This document shows, piece after piece, positions 1 through 11,439 of a stretch of DNA of 46,047 bases. Position 1 is the first letter of the stretch. The number at the start of each line of letters is the position of its first letter. The DNA is taken from NCBI RefSeq assembly GCF_963678635.1, contig NC_087068.1, positions 33,066,189-33,112,235 on the forward strand, given 5' to 3'. Made by a program: the position numbers and the translations under genes. The notes beneath the pieces were generated by a model that saw only the letters and a list, made by a program, of their open reading frames with translations, was not told the DNA's origin and ran no database searches. Origin of the DNA: Symsagittifera roscoffensis. Its lineage: Eukaryota > Xenacoelomorpha > Acoela > Convolutidae.

Positions 1-203
1 TTTTCGTTCTCAAGAGGGACGTCAATGAACTGTCCGATACTCCTAACTAACATCATTTATCCACGAGGGATAGGACCAACATACGAGCTGTACAGCTCAT
101 CACGGCGAACCGCTGTTGTGCCCCTGCTTAAGAACTACATGCAATTTTTTTTGGTTAGTTTTCTGGGCTGGGTAATGTTGCCTCACCCTCAAGCAACGAG
201 CAC

Positions 204-275
204 GGATCATGGTGGGCCTCGAACATCCGACCTTTCGATTGAAAGGCGGAGACGTAACCACTTCACCACTGCTCC
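204..275 (-). tRNA. tRNA-like sequence, probably a pseudo-tRNA or SINE head
   Basis: Read on the minus strand, these 72 nt carry a good Pol III A box (TGGTGAAGTGG, 258-268) and B box (GTTCGAGGC, 216-224) at tRNA-like spacing. The acceptor ends GGAGCAG and ATGATCC pair at five of seven positions. The anticodon arm is abnormal: CCTTTC and GAAAGG pair around only four bases, and the T stem pairs poorly, so I cannot assign an amino acid. It looks like a decayed tRNA or the promoter head of a tRNA-derived SINE rather than a working tRNA. Confidence 0.35.
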
Positions 276-299
276 CCTCAAGGATCAGAGCCCCCTACT

Positions 300-1340
300 C
301 CGAAGGATCAGATCAAAACTTCCTGAAGTTTGCTTCAAAAGTGGTGCGCCGACAAAAAAGAAAGATCTGGAGTTTGACTGGAATCCAGTCCCCGCCGGCA
401 CTACAAAACAAAAACGCTACTAGTTTGGCAACGACTCTGAAAATTCTGGGTAAGAAACCGGGTGTCGTTTGTAATTCCGATTTAGCGCCAGCAATTGAAC
501 CTTTTTCATTGTGCAAATTGGCAGTCGGAAAAGGAGCAATCAGTAAGGCCCAACCAATAATTCGAGTCAACCCAATGATTCGAAACATGATCCAGTCTAT
601 CAAAAAAAGCACCAGAATATTTTTTGGGAAGATTATAAGCTCAAAAAAGTCGTCTCTGAAACGAGGAAGACGACATGCGCAGGCGCAAAAATGAGACAGA
701 TGGCACTAAATTGAGAAAAAAGCGAAATTGATCTTCAACCGAAAAAGATCCAACGACATTGTTTAAAAAGTTTAGCAATTTCCTGGACTCCGAGCCCTCC
801 GAAGGCAGTGGATCAAACAGCAGAAACCATCTATCCGCCGACTTCATATATTGGTTCCAGTTTTGCTAAGCTAAGTGATGATTCCTTTGGTACGGTAAGT
901 GAAGATAAATTGATTAAGGTTTTTCAACTTTACAAATACGTTAAAAAAGCAAAGGAGCAGACTACTCTCAGGTCTGGAAGTACAAGAATAACGCCAGATT
1001 GATTCATAGCAGGCAATACTGAAAAACAGACGCGATCAACTCGATTGAGTCCGGAATCCTACTGTTATAAAAAGAAACACCAGCAGCTTTAATTACAGAC
1101 CTGGACCAACAACCGCTGCGAGAGCGATTCAGTCACGCACAAGCTCTTAGAGTTTTCGGTGAGAAGACTCAGATCTTGGAATCTCGTTCTCCATCCAATT
1201 ATGATACAGCAAACGGAAATATCTAAGATATCAATACGGACTATTCAAGCGAGGAGGCGGGAATTATTGAATGAAAGAAAGCCATGACGGATGGCGAGCG
1301 TCTAAGACGTCTGGATGAAAAACCAAAGAGATCTTAATGG
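300..1340 (+). pseudogene. Broken coding-like patch, unrecognised
   Basis: Plus-strand frames look protein-like but are interrupted. A lysine/arginine-rich frame runs to 694, another from 808 to 1002, and a third from about 1080 to 1330 contains stretches such as DLDQQPLRERFSHAQAL and MTDGERLRRLDEKPKRS with several stops. The charged, low-repeat composition differs from the surrounding AT-rich DNA. I recognise no domain. It could be a decayed gene or retroelement gag, or exons of a gene continuing off the left edge. Confidence 0.3.
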
Positions 1341-2437
1341 TCTATTGAAGAATTTGAAAATAGAAAATTCATACTTTTTTAAATAGAAGGAGTGGAGTAC
1401 CTCACTGGCCGGATGAGGCAACGTGTTACATGGGCCGCGATGGTCGTTGGCGGTAGTAATCTAACTTAGTGCAGTTTTTGTTATTCAATCTAAAGTGTCA
1501 AGGCCAAGTTAACTGGTGACATTCGAAGTGTTTTCTCACTTCCAAAGTGCTCTTTCGTCGTTGGAACTAGACATTGATTGAGTCGTAAAAAGCGAATTTT
1601 TATTATTCCAGAACTCTGTCTTAGTTTCACTTTCTTATACTGGATCAAGTTACTTTATCCGACAAGCGAGATACTTAGAGTCGTAGCAATTTCTAATCGG
1701 TTAGTTCGGCTATTTAGGATGAGCTCTTTAAATCCCTTGTTACAGGCCGCTCGATGCGGGGGTGGTTCTGGCAAGATATGCATCGTTTTTGTTTTAAAAT
1801 GTTTGGGTATTTTTTTATTTACTCTTAAATAATCGTTACTTTGTGATAACCTGAATAAACAGTATGATGTGTCATATGCTGGTAAAAATTTGCCAAGAAA
1901 AAGAAGGTTTGAAAGGAAGTTCTTGAAACAAGCTCTCGTATATTATATTTTTTCAGGGTCTCTAAAGTTGATTAGTTTTCAGCGAACCTAGTTTCTCGTC
2001 CTTTCGACTTTTTTTTTCATTGAACAGCAGTGCCAGAAGAAAGGCCGAGGAAATAAGGTCTAAAATTACCCAAGCCAGAATGATCTGGATTAGAGGAGCG
2101 AAACTCGATAAATGTTCAGAAACATCCATTTCTTTTATATAATTTTTATGTTAAAGAACATTTTAATGATAACTCAAAGTGCTGTAACATATGAGCTATG
2201 TATCAATAATTGCTCGTTCCGCTGAAAATACTAATCGATTTGAAAGTTTTTTGTTTCACTGATATCCAAAGGACAATATTTTCACTGAAAACAACCTGCA
2301 AAAACAAAAAGCCCAGGAAAAAAATCACCAATAGCTCATCAAATCTTGGGGAGTCATCTCGAAAAAACTAACGTGACGCGGTGCGAACCTCACAAATTCT
2401 TAGAATAACGGCTCCACCAATTAAAAACACATAACCA
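1341..2437. other. No gene seen
   Basis: AT-rich sequence with only short frames, none with protein-like composition. I see no repeat structure or RNA gene. Confidence 0.5.
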
Positions 2438-3099
2438 CAGTGCTGATTCAATTATCCGGTCAAAATGAACATTATTGGAAAAATAAAACGCGTTTTTCTC
2501 CAAATGGGTTGAAATTGGCCAAAAAATTAGAGCTCAAAAAATATTTAGCTTTTCACCAGAACTTTTATGATGTAATTTGTTTCAAGAAGATCCGAACCAA
2601 AACTTTACCCCAAAAATGGGTCATTTTGGCTTCTTTCAAATAATCAAGAATTGCGCTAAAACTACCGGGTTGATTAGTAATAAGTTATTAGTAGAGCCTC
2701 AAAACAGAGCTTCCTACACAGCCCGAAACAGTTCTGGAAAGATAAAATCTCCAAAAGTCGGCGGTGCCTGACGAACAAAAAATGTCATTTTTAAAATTAA
2801 AAAGCCAAATTTTTGTTTAAAAACGAATTTGAAACGTTTTGCGGCTGTGTAAGAGGCTTCTTTGGATCTAATTTTTTAAAATAATTATTTCGTGTTTTTA
2901 GCGTATTTCTTGATTAATTTAAAGAACCTAAATCTTCCACTTTTGGTGTAAGTTTTTGGTTCCAAATTTTGTGAAATAGATTGCACCAGAAAAATTGGTT
3001 CATTTTTTTAATGAAAACAAACCATTTAGAGAAAAATGCTGAAGGCTTTTAAATATTCAGTTTATGTTCGTTGTATCCGGATAACTTGAATCAGTGCTG
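2438..3099. repeat. Foldback element, family F1, copy a
   Basis: The left end CAGTGCTGATTCAATTATCC and the right end, read inward, CAGCACTGATTCAAGTTATC form terminal inverted repeats continuing through CCGG and GAAC. The inverted similarity extends deep into the element: a stretch with TACACAGCCCG near 2715 reappears inverted near 2845. The whole unit can fold on itself. It shares ends and interior with the elements at 12036-12511 and 13541-14140. No transposase is encoded, so it is a non-autonomous foldback/MITE. The ends and AT-rich target resemble Tc1/mariner-like elements, but the superfamily is inference. Confidence 0.75.
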
Positions 3100-3138
3100 A
3101 ATTCCAAAATAGTTAAGCGATATGTCAATCAATTTTTT

Positions 3139-3340
3139 GTTCCGATTTTCGAAGAAAACGGAGTATTTATGCTCGGTATGTTTTTTTTATTCAGTCAGTT
3201 TCCGTCGATCTAAATAATCTAATACTTCATTGAACATATCGACTTCTTGAGTTCAAATGAAAAAAAGATACTTCACTTTGGATTATTTTTTGTAGAGTTC
3301 TGGGGGTTTGAAAATAGCCATGTTCTGAACTAAATTATGC
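3139..3340 (+). repeat. Family F2 fragment, direct orientation
   Basis: Shares an ordered series of blocks with other F2 copies: GTTCCGATTTTCGAAGAAA, then GGAGTATTTATGCTCGG, a T-run, then CTTGAGTTCAAAT and TTTTTTGTAGAGTTCTGGG. The same series occurs near 3602 and 6052, and inverted near 6700 and 11950. It is a decayed non-coding repeat. Confidence 0.6.
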
Positions 3341-3574
3341 ACGCTTTATAAAATTTATTCATAATGCTGAGATTGTAACGCGAATTATTTATGTGCGGCG
3401 AATTATCCCGCACAAGAGAATTGTTCCAAATTGAATTGAGGCTAGCTAATTGGTCGTATTAATTTCGAGCAACTGAAAATTTTACTCTTTGATATTGTCC
3501 AAAATGAACAAGTTTTCAATAATTTTTTTTTCAGAAAAACTATTCGATATGAATTAAGGGACAGTCGGAACATT

Positions 3575-3860
3575 TTAGGGCTTTGCCTTCATATACGAGC
3601 AGTCTTGTTGTTCCGACTTTCTTATTGAAAGTAACGGAATATTTATACTCGGGGTGGGTTTTTTTTCTTCAGACAAAATTTGATTTCCTAACTAGCTATT
3701 TTTGACGGAAATTTTTTTATCATTCGAAAACTATTGTTGTCCTGAGCTCAAATTTGAAAAGATATTGTACCTGTGATGATTTTTTGTAAAGTTATGGGTG
3801 TATAAGGATTGCTATTTTGGCCAATTTGGGACAATTAACGTGCTATATTTCGCGCTATTA
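3575..3860 (+). repeat. Family F2 fragment with GGGCTTTGCC end
   Basis: Begins with a degenerate copy of the F2 end (TTTTAGGGCTTTGCC), then the same internal blocks as 3139-3340 and 6052-6300, ending near GCCAATTTGGGACAATTAACG. No matching right end was found next to it, so it is probably truncated. Confidence 0.55.
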
Positions 3861-4534
3861 ACGCGTAAGCGAGGTTTAATCCGTCTGAGAACGTCTATGA
3901 AATAGACGGCAAAAAGTCCGAAATCTTCTATAATGGTTAATGCGTCATTGTTCGCACATCATTGCGCTTACATAATTTTTCTTCCAAATGCTTAAACTGA
4001 GAAAGCTGTGCACAACCAAAAAAAATTGATTTGCCACAGGAACGGTAGAGTTTAGTTTAGTCTCATTTGCTCTGCGTAATGCTATCTCATGCGTCTATGA
4101 ATTTGACCCACGCATATCTTAGCTCAACGATTGTATAGCTTCAGTTTTTCCAGTATCAAAAAAGGTCCAAAATTAATCAGCTAATTCGTGCATTCGGCTG
4201 GTTGTATGCCCTTTCACTTAAACTTTGAGTCAGATTGGGAAAGGTTTAAGTGTTGCTTTTCTAAGAGGCTGCTACTTATTGACAAATTCATTCCTTTATA
4301 GAATTTAGGTTGTTCGATCTCAACTAACTCTGGATCAATTAAAGGCAAGGTGCAGATTATAGCTCTTGGTCGCAAATAATGCAGAGAGAAATCGTCCATC
4401 TTCAAGGAATCTAGTCTTCCATTTCCAAAGGCATAGCAATCACGCGTCGATTTTCGTCATTTATATCTTTACATCAGTTCAGCTAGATATTAACTGCTCT
4501 CTGACAGAACTTCCGTTTTCTACCCTAGTTGAGA
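3861..4534. other. No gene seen
   Basis: AT-rich intergenic sequence. Frames are short and lack protein-like composition. Confidence 0.5.
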
Positions 4535-4539
4535 TCCCT

Positions 4540-4684
4540 CTCAAACCGCTTTTTTGACAATTGCACTCAAACCGCTCAAACAGCTCAAAAACTGCTCAAA
4601 TGCTTGCAAGAAACAATTAAACTGTTCAAAACCGTTCAAAATTATTCAAAACCGCTCAAATTCTACCAATAACCGCTCAAAAAA
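4540..4684. repeat. Degenerate CCGCTCAAA-type tandem repeat
   Basis: The decamer-like unit AAACCGCTCA and variants (CTGCTCAAA, CCGTTCAAA) recur about ten times, with spacing that drifts between about 10 and 20 bases. It is an old simple repeat. Confidence 0.7.
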
Positions 4685-4735
4685 TGATTAGATCTGCTCA
4701 TCTAAATTTCAGGGATGTGCAGTTGTACAACTACC

Positions 4736-4940
4736 GCTGCATCTGGATTAAGGCTGGGCAGATGTGGATTTTAGTTATATTTGTACAGGGTCCATCATGG
4801 CGTTTTTATGTAACCAGTGCTTGTTATCCACGTCAAAAAACCAAAAAGGTAGACCAAGCATTGATTACACAAATGCCATGATGGACCCTGTTCAAATAAA
4901 ACTAAAATAAACATCTGCCCAGTCTTAATCCAGATGCAGC
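4736..4940. repeat. MITE with ~67-bp near-perfect inverted repeats
   Basis: Both ends read inward GCTGCATCTGGATTAAG and continue through CTGGGCAGATGT and ACAGGGTCCATCATGGC with only a few mismatches. The arms flank a centre of about 70 bp with no coding capacity. The arm identity is far higher than in F1 or F2, so this is the youngest small element in the left part of the window. Confidence 0.8.
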
Positions 4941-5943
4941 GAAAAGCTGGAAGACTGAAGAGCTAGCAAAGACAGGGTCATTTCTGGGTCAGACATGTTC
5001 CAGCCTCGATATTACATGTTCATGTCGGGAAAAATCGATTAGGCAAATTTGCATCGTTTACCCTCAATTTAGTTGTTTTTTTTTTGATAAAAAATTACGA
5101 TATCCATTTCAAACTTAAGCGTTTCTTATTGAAATTATTGCGAGCATTTTGAGTTTAACCGAAATGAACATGATAAAAGAAAAGTTTAACTGCCTTTTTT
5201 GATAGACTAAAACTATTGGCTAGATGGGCGTAAATTGGTTTAAATTGGTGGCGGGCATAAACAACGTGGTGAGGCTGAGATAAGAGATTTCAAAAACTTT
5301 GAGCGTATTGGGCGTAATGAGTATTAGTAAAGAGCATAAATTTCATAAATTCATACAAAGTTTCGCAATGTGATCAATTATCAATTTCTATGGATTTTTC
5401 TATGGAGAAAAAAAAAGTCAATTTAAATCTTTATAATGAATTTCAATGGGATTTCTCACTAAATAAAATGGTTATTTTGCATCATGCAATTCATTACATT
5501 GTCTAAGTTTATCAGGATGATCAATTCTCTAGACAAAGTTTCAGTAACAAAAATCCACTATTATAAATATTTTCTACCCATGAAACCTCGGTGAGGGTAA
5601 ATAATTGACACGCTATTGTCCTTCAAAGCCGAAAAACACAAGGCAATGCTTCCTCACAGGGAGCCTTAATTAGAATGAAGGAGCCATTTTTTTCGACATT
5701 CATCTGAGCGTACAATACTTGACCAATCTCATTTCCAACACCAGCGGAAAAACCAGCTGGTTGGGCTAATTGTTCGGGGTTTCAAACCAATTTCCAAAAG
5801 ACTTTTTGCTGTCATGGGGATCTATTCCTAGTTTTTGTGGACATTATCGGGTGAGAACTCCACTCTAATAATCTGAGACGCGCATCTATCTGAACTGCTC
5901 GTTTTATGCTTTGGTGCTAAAAGTGTAACGCGAGCCAGTTTAA
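4941..5943. other. No gene seen
   Basis: AT-rich intergenic DNA without a convincing frame, repeat or RNA gene. Confidence 0.5.
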
Positions 5944-6381
5944 GTGCAGCCGTAACATTCAGGGCTTTGCCCTGGTACGCGAAGTCTTGTTGAATTTTGC
6001 CTTTATTTTCTAATAGTTGAATGATAAGTTTCTTGATCAATAAACAAACCCTTTTTGTTCTGAATTTCGAAAAAAGTGACGTAATATTTGTTTTCAGGCT
6101 GGTTTTTTTTTCTCCAGACCACTTCCAACGTCTTGACTAGTTATATTTGACATTTTATTTTCTATCATCCGTAAGATTATTTTTTCTTGAGTTCAAATTT
6201 TAAAAAACATTTCTTCTTTAAGGTTAAAATGAGGTTAAATGCTGCCTTTTTGGCCAATTTGAGATAACTTACGCGCGATAGCTTAACTAACGCGCGATAC
6301 ATTGCTCGTTATTCGAAGTAAAGCGTTACTATTTGCTAAATAAGACTACTCGTGTCAAGACAAAGCCCTGAATACATCGGC
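5944..6381 (+). repeat. MITE, family F2, most complete copy
   Basis: The left end (TTCAGGGCTTTGCCCTGG, from 5957) and the right end (AGACAAAGCCCTGAAT, near 6359) are inverted repeats of about 38 bp including flanks. Between them lie the F2 internal blocks seen near 3139 and 3602. There is no coding capacity. Confidence 0.7.
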
Positions 6382-6489
6382 ATCTTTTTGAGGCCTATGG
6401 AATAGTGTTTGAAAAGAATGGATGAAAAAATTTTAAAAGATCAATTTTTTTTTGCAGAATATTTTGGAAAAACATTCCCCCATATGTTA

Positions 6490-6770
6490 AGTACAAAGGA
6501 ATAATTTTTTGCATATCGCAAACTATCAAATAGACCAAATAGCAAGTCTCGATTTAATTTGAAATGGTTCTTAGACGGATAACGCGTTAATATTACGAAA
6601 TATATCGCGAGTTAATCATCCTAAACTAGCCATTAACTTTACGAAAAGTATTCACAGGTAAAATATGGTTTTAAGTATGAGCGCAGGACAACACTACTTT
6701 CTACTGATATTTAAAAACTCTATCGAAAACTGATAACCGGGCTGACCAAAATGCTTATCATACAATTTTT
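6490..6770 (-). repeat. Family F2 fragment, inverted
   Basis: Inverted copy of the F2 interior. GCGTTAATATTACGAAATAT, TTTACGAAAAGTATTCACAGG and GAGCGCAGGACAACA correspond in reverse order to blocks near 3700-3860. Confidence 0.5.
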
Positions 6771-8014
6771 TACGATTCCATATGTAGAGAAAGTTACAAG
6801 AGAACTCTACGACAAGCATTTTTTCATCAATAAAAATTATATGATAAGCAATTTTCCATAAATTAAAAAATTATCGTTTTCGAATTTTGCTAAGAATGTG
6901 TTTTGTTCAAAAAACCAAAACAGCAGGTATTTTCAAACACAAGAAATCCTCTTGGTTGAAGAGAAGAAACCTGACAGCTACTCGGCATTGGTATAAATTG
7001 TATGAGCTAAACTTTCATAGCTTAATCAGAACTATAAATAAAAACCTCAATTTTTTGTATATAGCTAGAAAATTTTAATCCAAAAATTTTAGAAGCCGAA
7101 AGTTGTAGATCTGTTTTTTTTTTGGACAAAATGAAGTGTATCTTACAATTTTACGGTATAAAAACGTTAAGATATACAAGTCTGGATAAAAATTTTAGTT
7201 ACTTAGTTTATTTCATTTCAGAATTTTTTATGCAGCACTGTGAAAAAAATGATTGTGGTACAACATTCATAAAGTAAAAGTTTGAAAACTTTTCCCATAC
7301 ATATTTTGTTTGAATTTGCGCCATACGCATTTTTTTTCCGACCATTTGAACATGAGGAACTTTTTATTCGGTTGTGTTTCAGTTCATTTTCTCTTTTTTG
7401 TTGTTTTCCACTAAAATCAGCTACCACATATGATCATTGGAGAGAGTTGAGTAATATATAACATTGAAGCCTTTTCAGTAGTAATTCGAACAACTTTATA
7501 AAGTTTTCAGAAATTTTTCCGAGCAAAAGAGCAAACAATAGCTTAATTCAGGCCATATAAACTGAATTTTACTAGAGTAAAGCTTTTAATTGCTGAATTT
7601 AGGCCGTAAGAACTTAGTTTTACTCGAGTGAAATTAGTTTTTTTTTGAAAATTTCAGCACTCTCTTGGGATCAAAACTTCAAAAATTCAAAAAACTACAC
7701 GAAAAAATGTTCAAAAATTGAAAATTTTTTTGATTGTTTTTTGTTTTTCTAGTAATTTTTTCTAATAAAATTGTTTTCACAAATTGCTTGTTTAACTATG
7801 ACCGTCGAATAATCCTAAGCTCTTGTTTTTATTCAGATCCTTTTATTACACCACGTCGAAAAAAAAACGACACTATTGTGAAAAACAACGTTTTTTGTTG
7901 TGTTTTTAAAGACTACGATCGGAACATTCTGTGCTACCTGCACAGTTTCCGGCTATCCTTGTTCTTGTATGGAATTGTTTGATCATTTTTTTGTATGGAG
8001 ATCAAACTGGGTAA
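6771..8014. other. No gene seen
   Basis: Very AT-rich, with homopolymer runs on both strands. The frames present are Phe/Ile/Lys/Asn-rich, as expected from base composition alone. Confidence 0.5.
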
Positions 8015-8640
8015 TCAAAACTCAAATTTTGTATGGAGAACAAAAACACCCCGAGTACAAATATTTGGGCCTTTTCGAAAAACGGTATAAAAATGAATAA
8101 TCAGGACACTGACCCAGGCTCGTTGCGCAGAAATATCAAAACCACTTAGAAATTTTAAATAAAAGTTGCTCCAACCAACGATTCCCAAAATAAATTGAGC
8201 ATTTGGTCTCGGCACTAGTTGAAACAATTTGCTACTAAATTTTCGGACAAATTCATTGATTAATGCGAAAAATAGTCGAGCCATGCCTATGTGTAGAACA
8301 AAGATGGCAAGTAAATGAGCAACAAATCCTGTCTCTTGATAAACTTGCCAATCTTCTTTAGTCAGTTGACTTCGAGACTTTCTTACTTCTAATACCACGG
8401 TAAATCAGCCTCAACTTTTTCGTTGAAGTGATCATGCAAAACATAGAGTCGGCCATTAAATTTTTGACTAAAGTCTGGCGTTCAGAATGAAATTCGTGGT
8501 GATTTGCATAACCCTAAATTGGTTTTAGCTCAAGCCAAAGTTGCTTGCCATGTTTCAGCCTGCCTTCGCATTCGTTTGGATTACTCCAACTGTTGTACCA
8601 GCTTATTAGAATTTGACCTGGATCAATAAAAAATGTATGG
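8015..8640 (-). pseudogene. Decayed coding-like patch, unrecognised
   Basis: Minus-strand frames between about 8640 and 8015 have protein-like composition but shift frame and contain stops. One open stretch of about 127 codons at 8015-8398 includes LTKEDWQVYQETGF and FILGIVGWSNFYLKFL. The latter is faintly like the RT-RNase H connection of gypsy elements, too weak to call. It lies just downstream of the SnoaL gene on the same strand. Confidence 0.25.
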
Positions 8641-8925
8641 AGTTTTTTTTCTGCCCAAAGGATTTTAGTTGGCTTTAAGTTCAAACAGATAAGCTCGAGA
8701 CCTAGTTTATTACCCTTGATTTAACTTCCCGCTGCATACCTTCTTCGATAAGTACTTTCTGCCCTTCAAATCAACTTAGCAGCGAATCTATGTCAGTCGG
8801 TTTTTGAGCAAATATATTATACTTGCTCCAATACTAATTCAGCGAACCGGTACGCTAGAATTCGTAACTTCGGAAGCTGTGTCATTTGTTATTTGTCTAT
8901 ATGATAGTCTAACACCCGACAATCA

Positions 8926-8931
8926 TTTATT
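8926..8931 (-). terminator. Polyadenylation signal AATAAA for the SnoaL gene
   Basis: Sense-strand AATAAA lies about 63 nt beyond the stop codon of the minus-strand gene at 8994-10004. This is a normal eukaryotic position, although AATAAA also occurs often by chance in AT-rich DNA. Confidence 0.45.
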
Positions 8932-8993
8932 AAACAGACGAAGTACTACGGTAGTTGAACCTTTAACAATCTAGTTTTAGCTAATATGCCGAT

Positions 8994-10004
8994 TCAACAT
9001 TCGTTTTTTGATGTTTCTAACTGACTGAGCAAATCAATATCCAACGTCTTTAACCAATGCAGAATGTCAATGAACACCCAGTTTTCAATAAGCTTCTCGC
9101 CCTCTCGTCGATAAATGTCAACCACTCGAAATTCTCCCGATTTTGTAGACGCAGGTGCTCCAAGGAAGGGTTTTTGTAGCGCTGCTGTGAAGTTTGGCCA
9201 CCCAAAGAGAGCACCATAATGCCCCTCTGCGAGTCGTGCTTCATGATTGGTTTTTGATCGGTCGGCAAAGTTTGTTCGAAAAGGCCCTGCATGTTGTTCG
9301 ATATAACGATCAAGTGAGTGGGTGGAGCCTATCCCCGTTGGTCCCCACCAGATCATTGACTCATGCCAACTGAGCCGCAGTTCCTCCTCTAACGACAAAG
9401 AACCTTGCCACTGTCCCAATAAATTAATCATTGCTTCTACAACCTCAAGCGTCTTCACACCTTCAGCTGGATGGGCATCGTCAAAATTCACACCATCATG
9501 TGTTGCAGGTCCAGGTTGAACCAATTCTGCTCCTTTTTGTGAGTCAAATGGTTTTAGCCCTGCTTGCATCATCAAATGCGGAATATCGATAAACATCGCT
9601 GTTCGACTAATAGAATTGTTCACCACTCGATTAAACTCTGCGTACCTGATGAAGGCCATTTTTCGTGTAGCAGGAATGTTCAAGTATGGTTTATCAAATA
9701 AACCAACAAAGTGGCCCATGGAAACAACCCATCGGGACTGACAACCATCGATCACGTTCTCTCCAGCAAAGAAGATATCCTGCCTTCTGTGTAGTTTTGT
9801 AAAGGATTGCCAAAGAGGTTGCCAAAAGATCTCCATAACCTGTTCGGCTCCATCTAAGGTGTTAAAAGGATGAACCCCTTGCCATTGCCAGTGATCAGAT
9901 GTGAATTTTCGGTTCATTTGACTGTATTTCGTTTTTTGACGAGGTGCCATGTCTAGATAAGTGAACCAATCAAGGACGCACTTTTTTTCAGATTTAAAAT
10001 TCAT
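8994..10004 (-). CDS. Double SnoaL/NTF2-like domain protein (bacterial-type ester cyclase family)
   Basis: An intact 336-residue frame with an ATG start and TGA stop. It contains two NTF2-like SnoaL folds in tandem. The first covers roughly residues 40-165 (motifs HPFNTLDGAEQVMEIFW, GHFVGLFDKPYL, SRTAMFIDIPHLMMQAG). The second covers roughly 200-325 (ESMIWWGPTGIGSTHSLDRY, GHYGALFGWPNF, ENWVFIDILHWLKTL). Proteins of this two-domain type are known mainly from bacteria, annotated as nuclear transport factor 2 family or ester cyclase. The fold binds small hydrophobic substrates; the reaction here is unknown. There is no signal peptide, membrane segment or intron. Its GC content is visibly higher than the flanks. 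The intact frame, AATAAA downstream and TATTTATAG upstream suggest a horizontally acquired gene that may be expressed. Contaminating DNA is unlikely because the AT-rich repeats continue on both sides. Confidence 0.85.
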   Translation of the reverse strand: MNFKSEKKCVLDWFTYLDMAPRQKTKYSQMNRKFTSDHWQWQGVHPFNTLDGAEQVMEIFWQPLWQSFTKLHRRQDIFFAGENVIDGCQSRWVVSMGHFVGLFDKPYLNIPATRKMAFIRYAEFNRVVNNSISRTAMFIDIPHLMMQAGLKPFDSQKGAELVQPGPATHDGVNFDDAHPAEGVKTLEVVEAMINLLGQWQGSLSLEEELRLSWHESMIWWGPTGIGSTHSLDRYIEQHAGPFRTNFADRSKTNHEARLAEGHYGALFGWPNFTAALQKPFLGAPASTKSGEFRVVDIYRREGEKLIENWVFIDILHWLKTLDIDLLSQLETSKNEC

Positions 10005-11439
10005 TGTGAATTCGCCATAAAATGTTGAAATTCTATAAATAATATTAGCAAATAAACAGTGCTTAATTAGCGCGGATAAAGATCAACTTTTTGGGTAATG
10101 ACGGAGTGACTTTTGCCCAAGGACATTCAAGAAATAATACTCTTGTCATGCGCTTGTCATCATAAAACAGCTGCAGAAAGCTTCAATGTCACTAGATTGA
10201 GGGTTAATAGTTTCAGTGGAAAAAATCACATCTTTGATGAGGACATTGAAATGTAATACAGGATAATTAATCTAAAATAGATGGTTATGGCAAATAAAAC
10301 CGTGGTCATGTTATCAAGGCTCTTCACTTTCTCACTAATTCTATTACTTTATACATAAAAAACTTTCATAATGATAAATGGTGGATCAAGTTTACCGTCA
10401 ATCTCCAATTGGGCGGCACTCATTGCTGCATTATTGTGATATTATTTATTTCTAGCAGAATTTTGAAGAAATTATTTTGCATGCATATGATATACAAACT
10501 TCACAAAATAAAAAAGTTTCATATTCAAAACATAATTGGAATTTTGAATTCACTTTTATTTTGAGCGAGGATAGGAAAGGGTTGGATACATCCACTTACC
10601 GCTTACCTTTTGGACAACTACTAGTAGCAAACTGAAAAAAAAAATCTTTAGCGCTGCTTACATGGTTAGTAGAGATGCTAGGCATTACTTTAAAAAATCA
10701 GGTGAAATGATTCTTTTTACAATTGCAAAAGGATGACACAATCAAAACTGAATAAAAAAATTTGACCAAAACTGTGTTTTCCTCTACAAGGGTTGCTTCT
10801 TGTAGCTATTCACAAATTTTGAGCTAACAAAATGCAAATGGTTACATTTAGAAACGAAAAACTGCACATTGATATAAGCTACGCACTTTATAGAAAGAAA
10901 GTATTTGAAAAACTGGAAACTCAACAAATTACCATCAATTTTTAGAAAAATGTTCTTTTGCCAAAAAAAAACATTTTGATACAAATTAAAACTGCTTCCA
11001 AAAAATTAATGTTGATTGTATTCAAAAACTTTGATTCGTCGAAAACATTTGGATTTTTTGATACTTTGATATCATGGTTAAAATAAAATCCATGCCTTTT
11101 CAGAGTAGTGGGGTTGAACAACTGACTGAGGTGACAAAATTTGATCGAGCAATCATATTTATTTTTTACATCTTTTATTTGTTCCTTTTTGCAAATTAAA
11201 AATACTCGTTTAAAATTTAAAGAAATCAGTAAGTCTTTTTTACTTCTTATGATTAAAATAGCGTTTCTGAACTAGTTGTTCCAAAAAATTTGCAAAAGTT
11301 ACCTAAACTAACCTGAAGTTATTTTGTTTTTACGAAAAAGATTTAATTTAAGTAATTTCAAGGTAGACTTGAGGCAAATTTTACTTTAAGAACCACGTAC
11401 CTTAAGTGACTTAAGATAACGTTAACTCAATTTTTTTAG
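10005..11439. other. No gene seen
   Basis: AT-rich intergenic sequence upstream of the SnoaL gene. A TATTTATAG sequence about 30 nt upstream of the ATG could be its TATA box. Otherwise I see no structure. Confidence 0.45.

Noticed and set aside
4684-4881. 65-codon plus-strand frame
   Set aside because: It lies in the arms of the MITE at 4736-4940 and has no independent support.
8015-8398. Gypsy RT fragment (FILGIVGWSNFYLKFL resembling the RT-RNase H connection)
   Set aside because: Only one short stretch matches, no YxDD or RNase H motif is near, and the frame is broken. Too weak to call.
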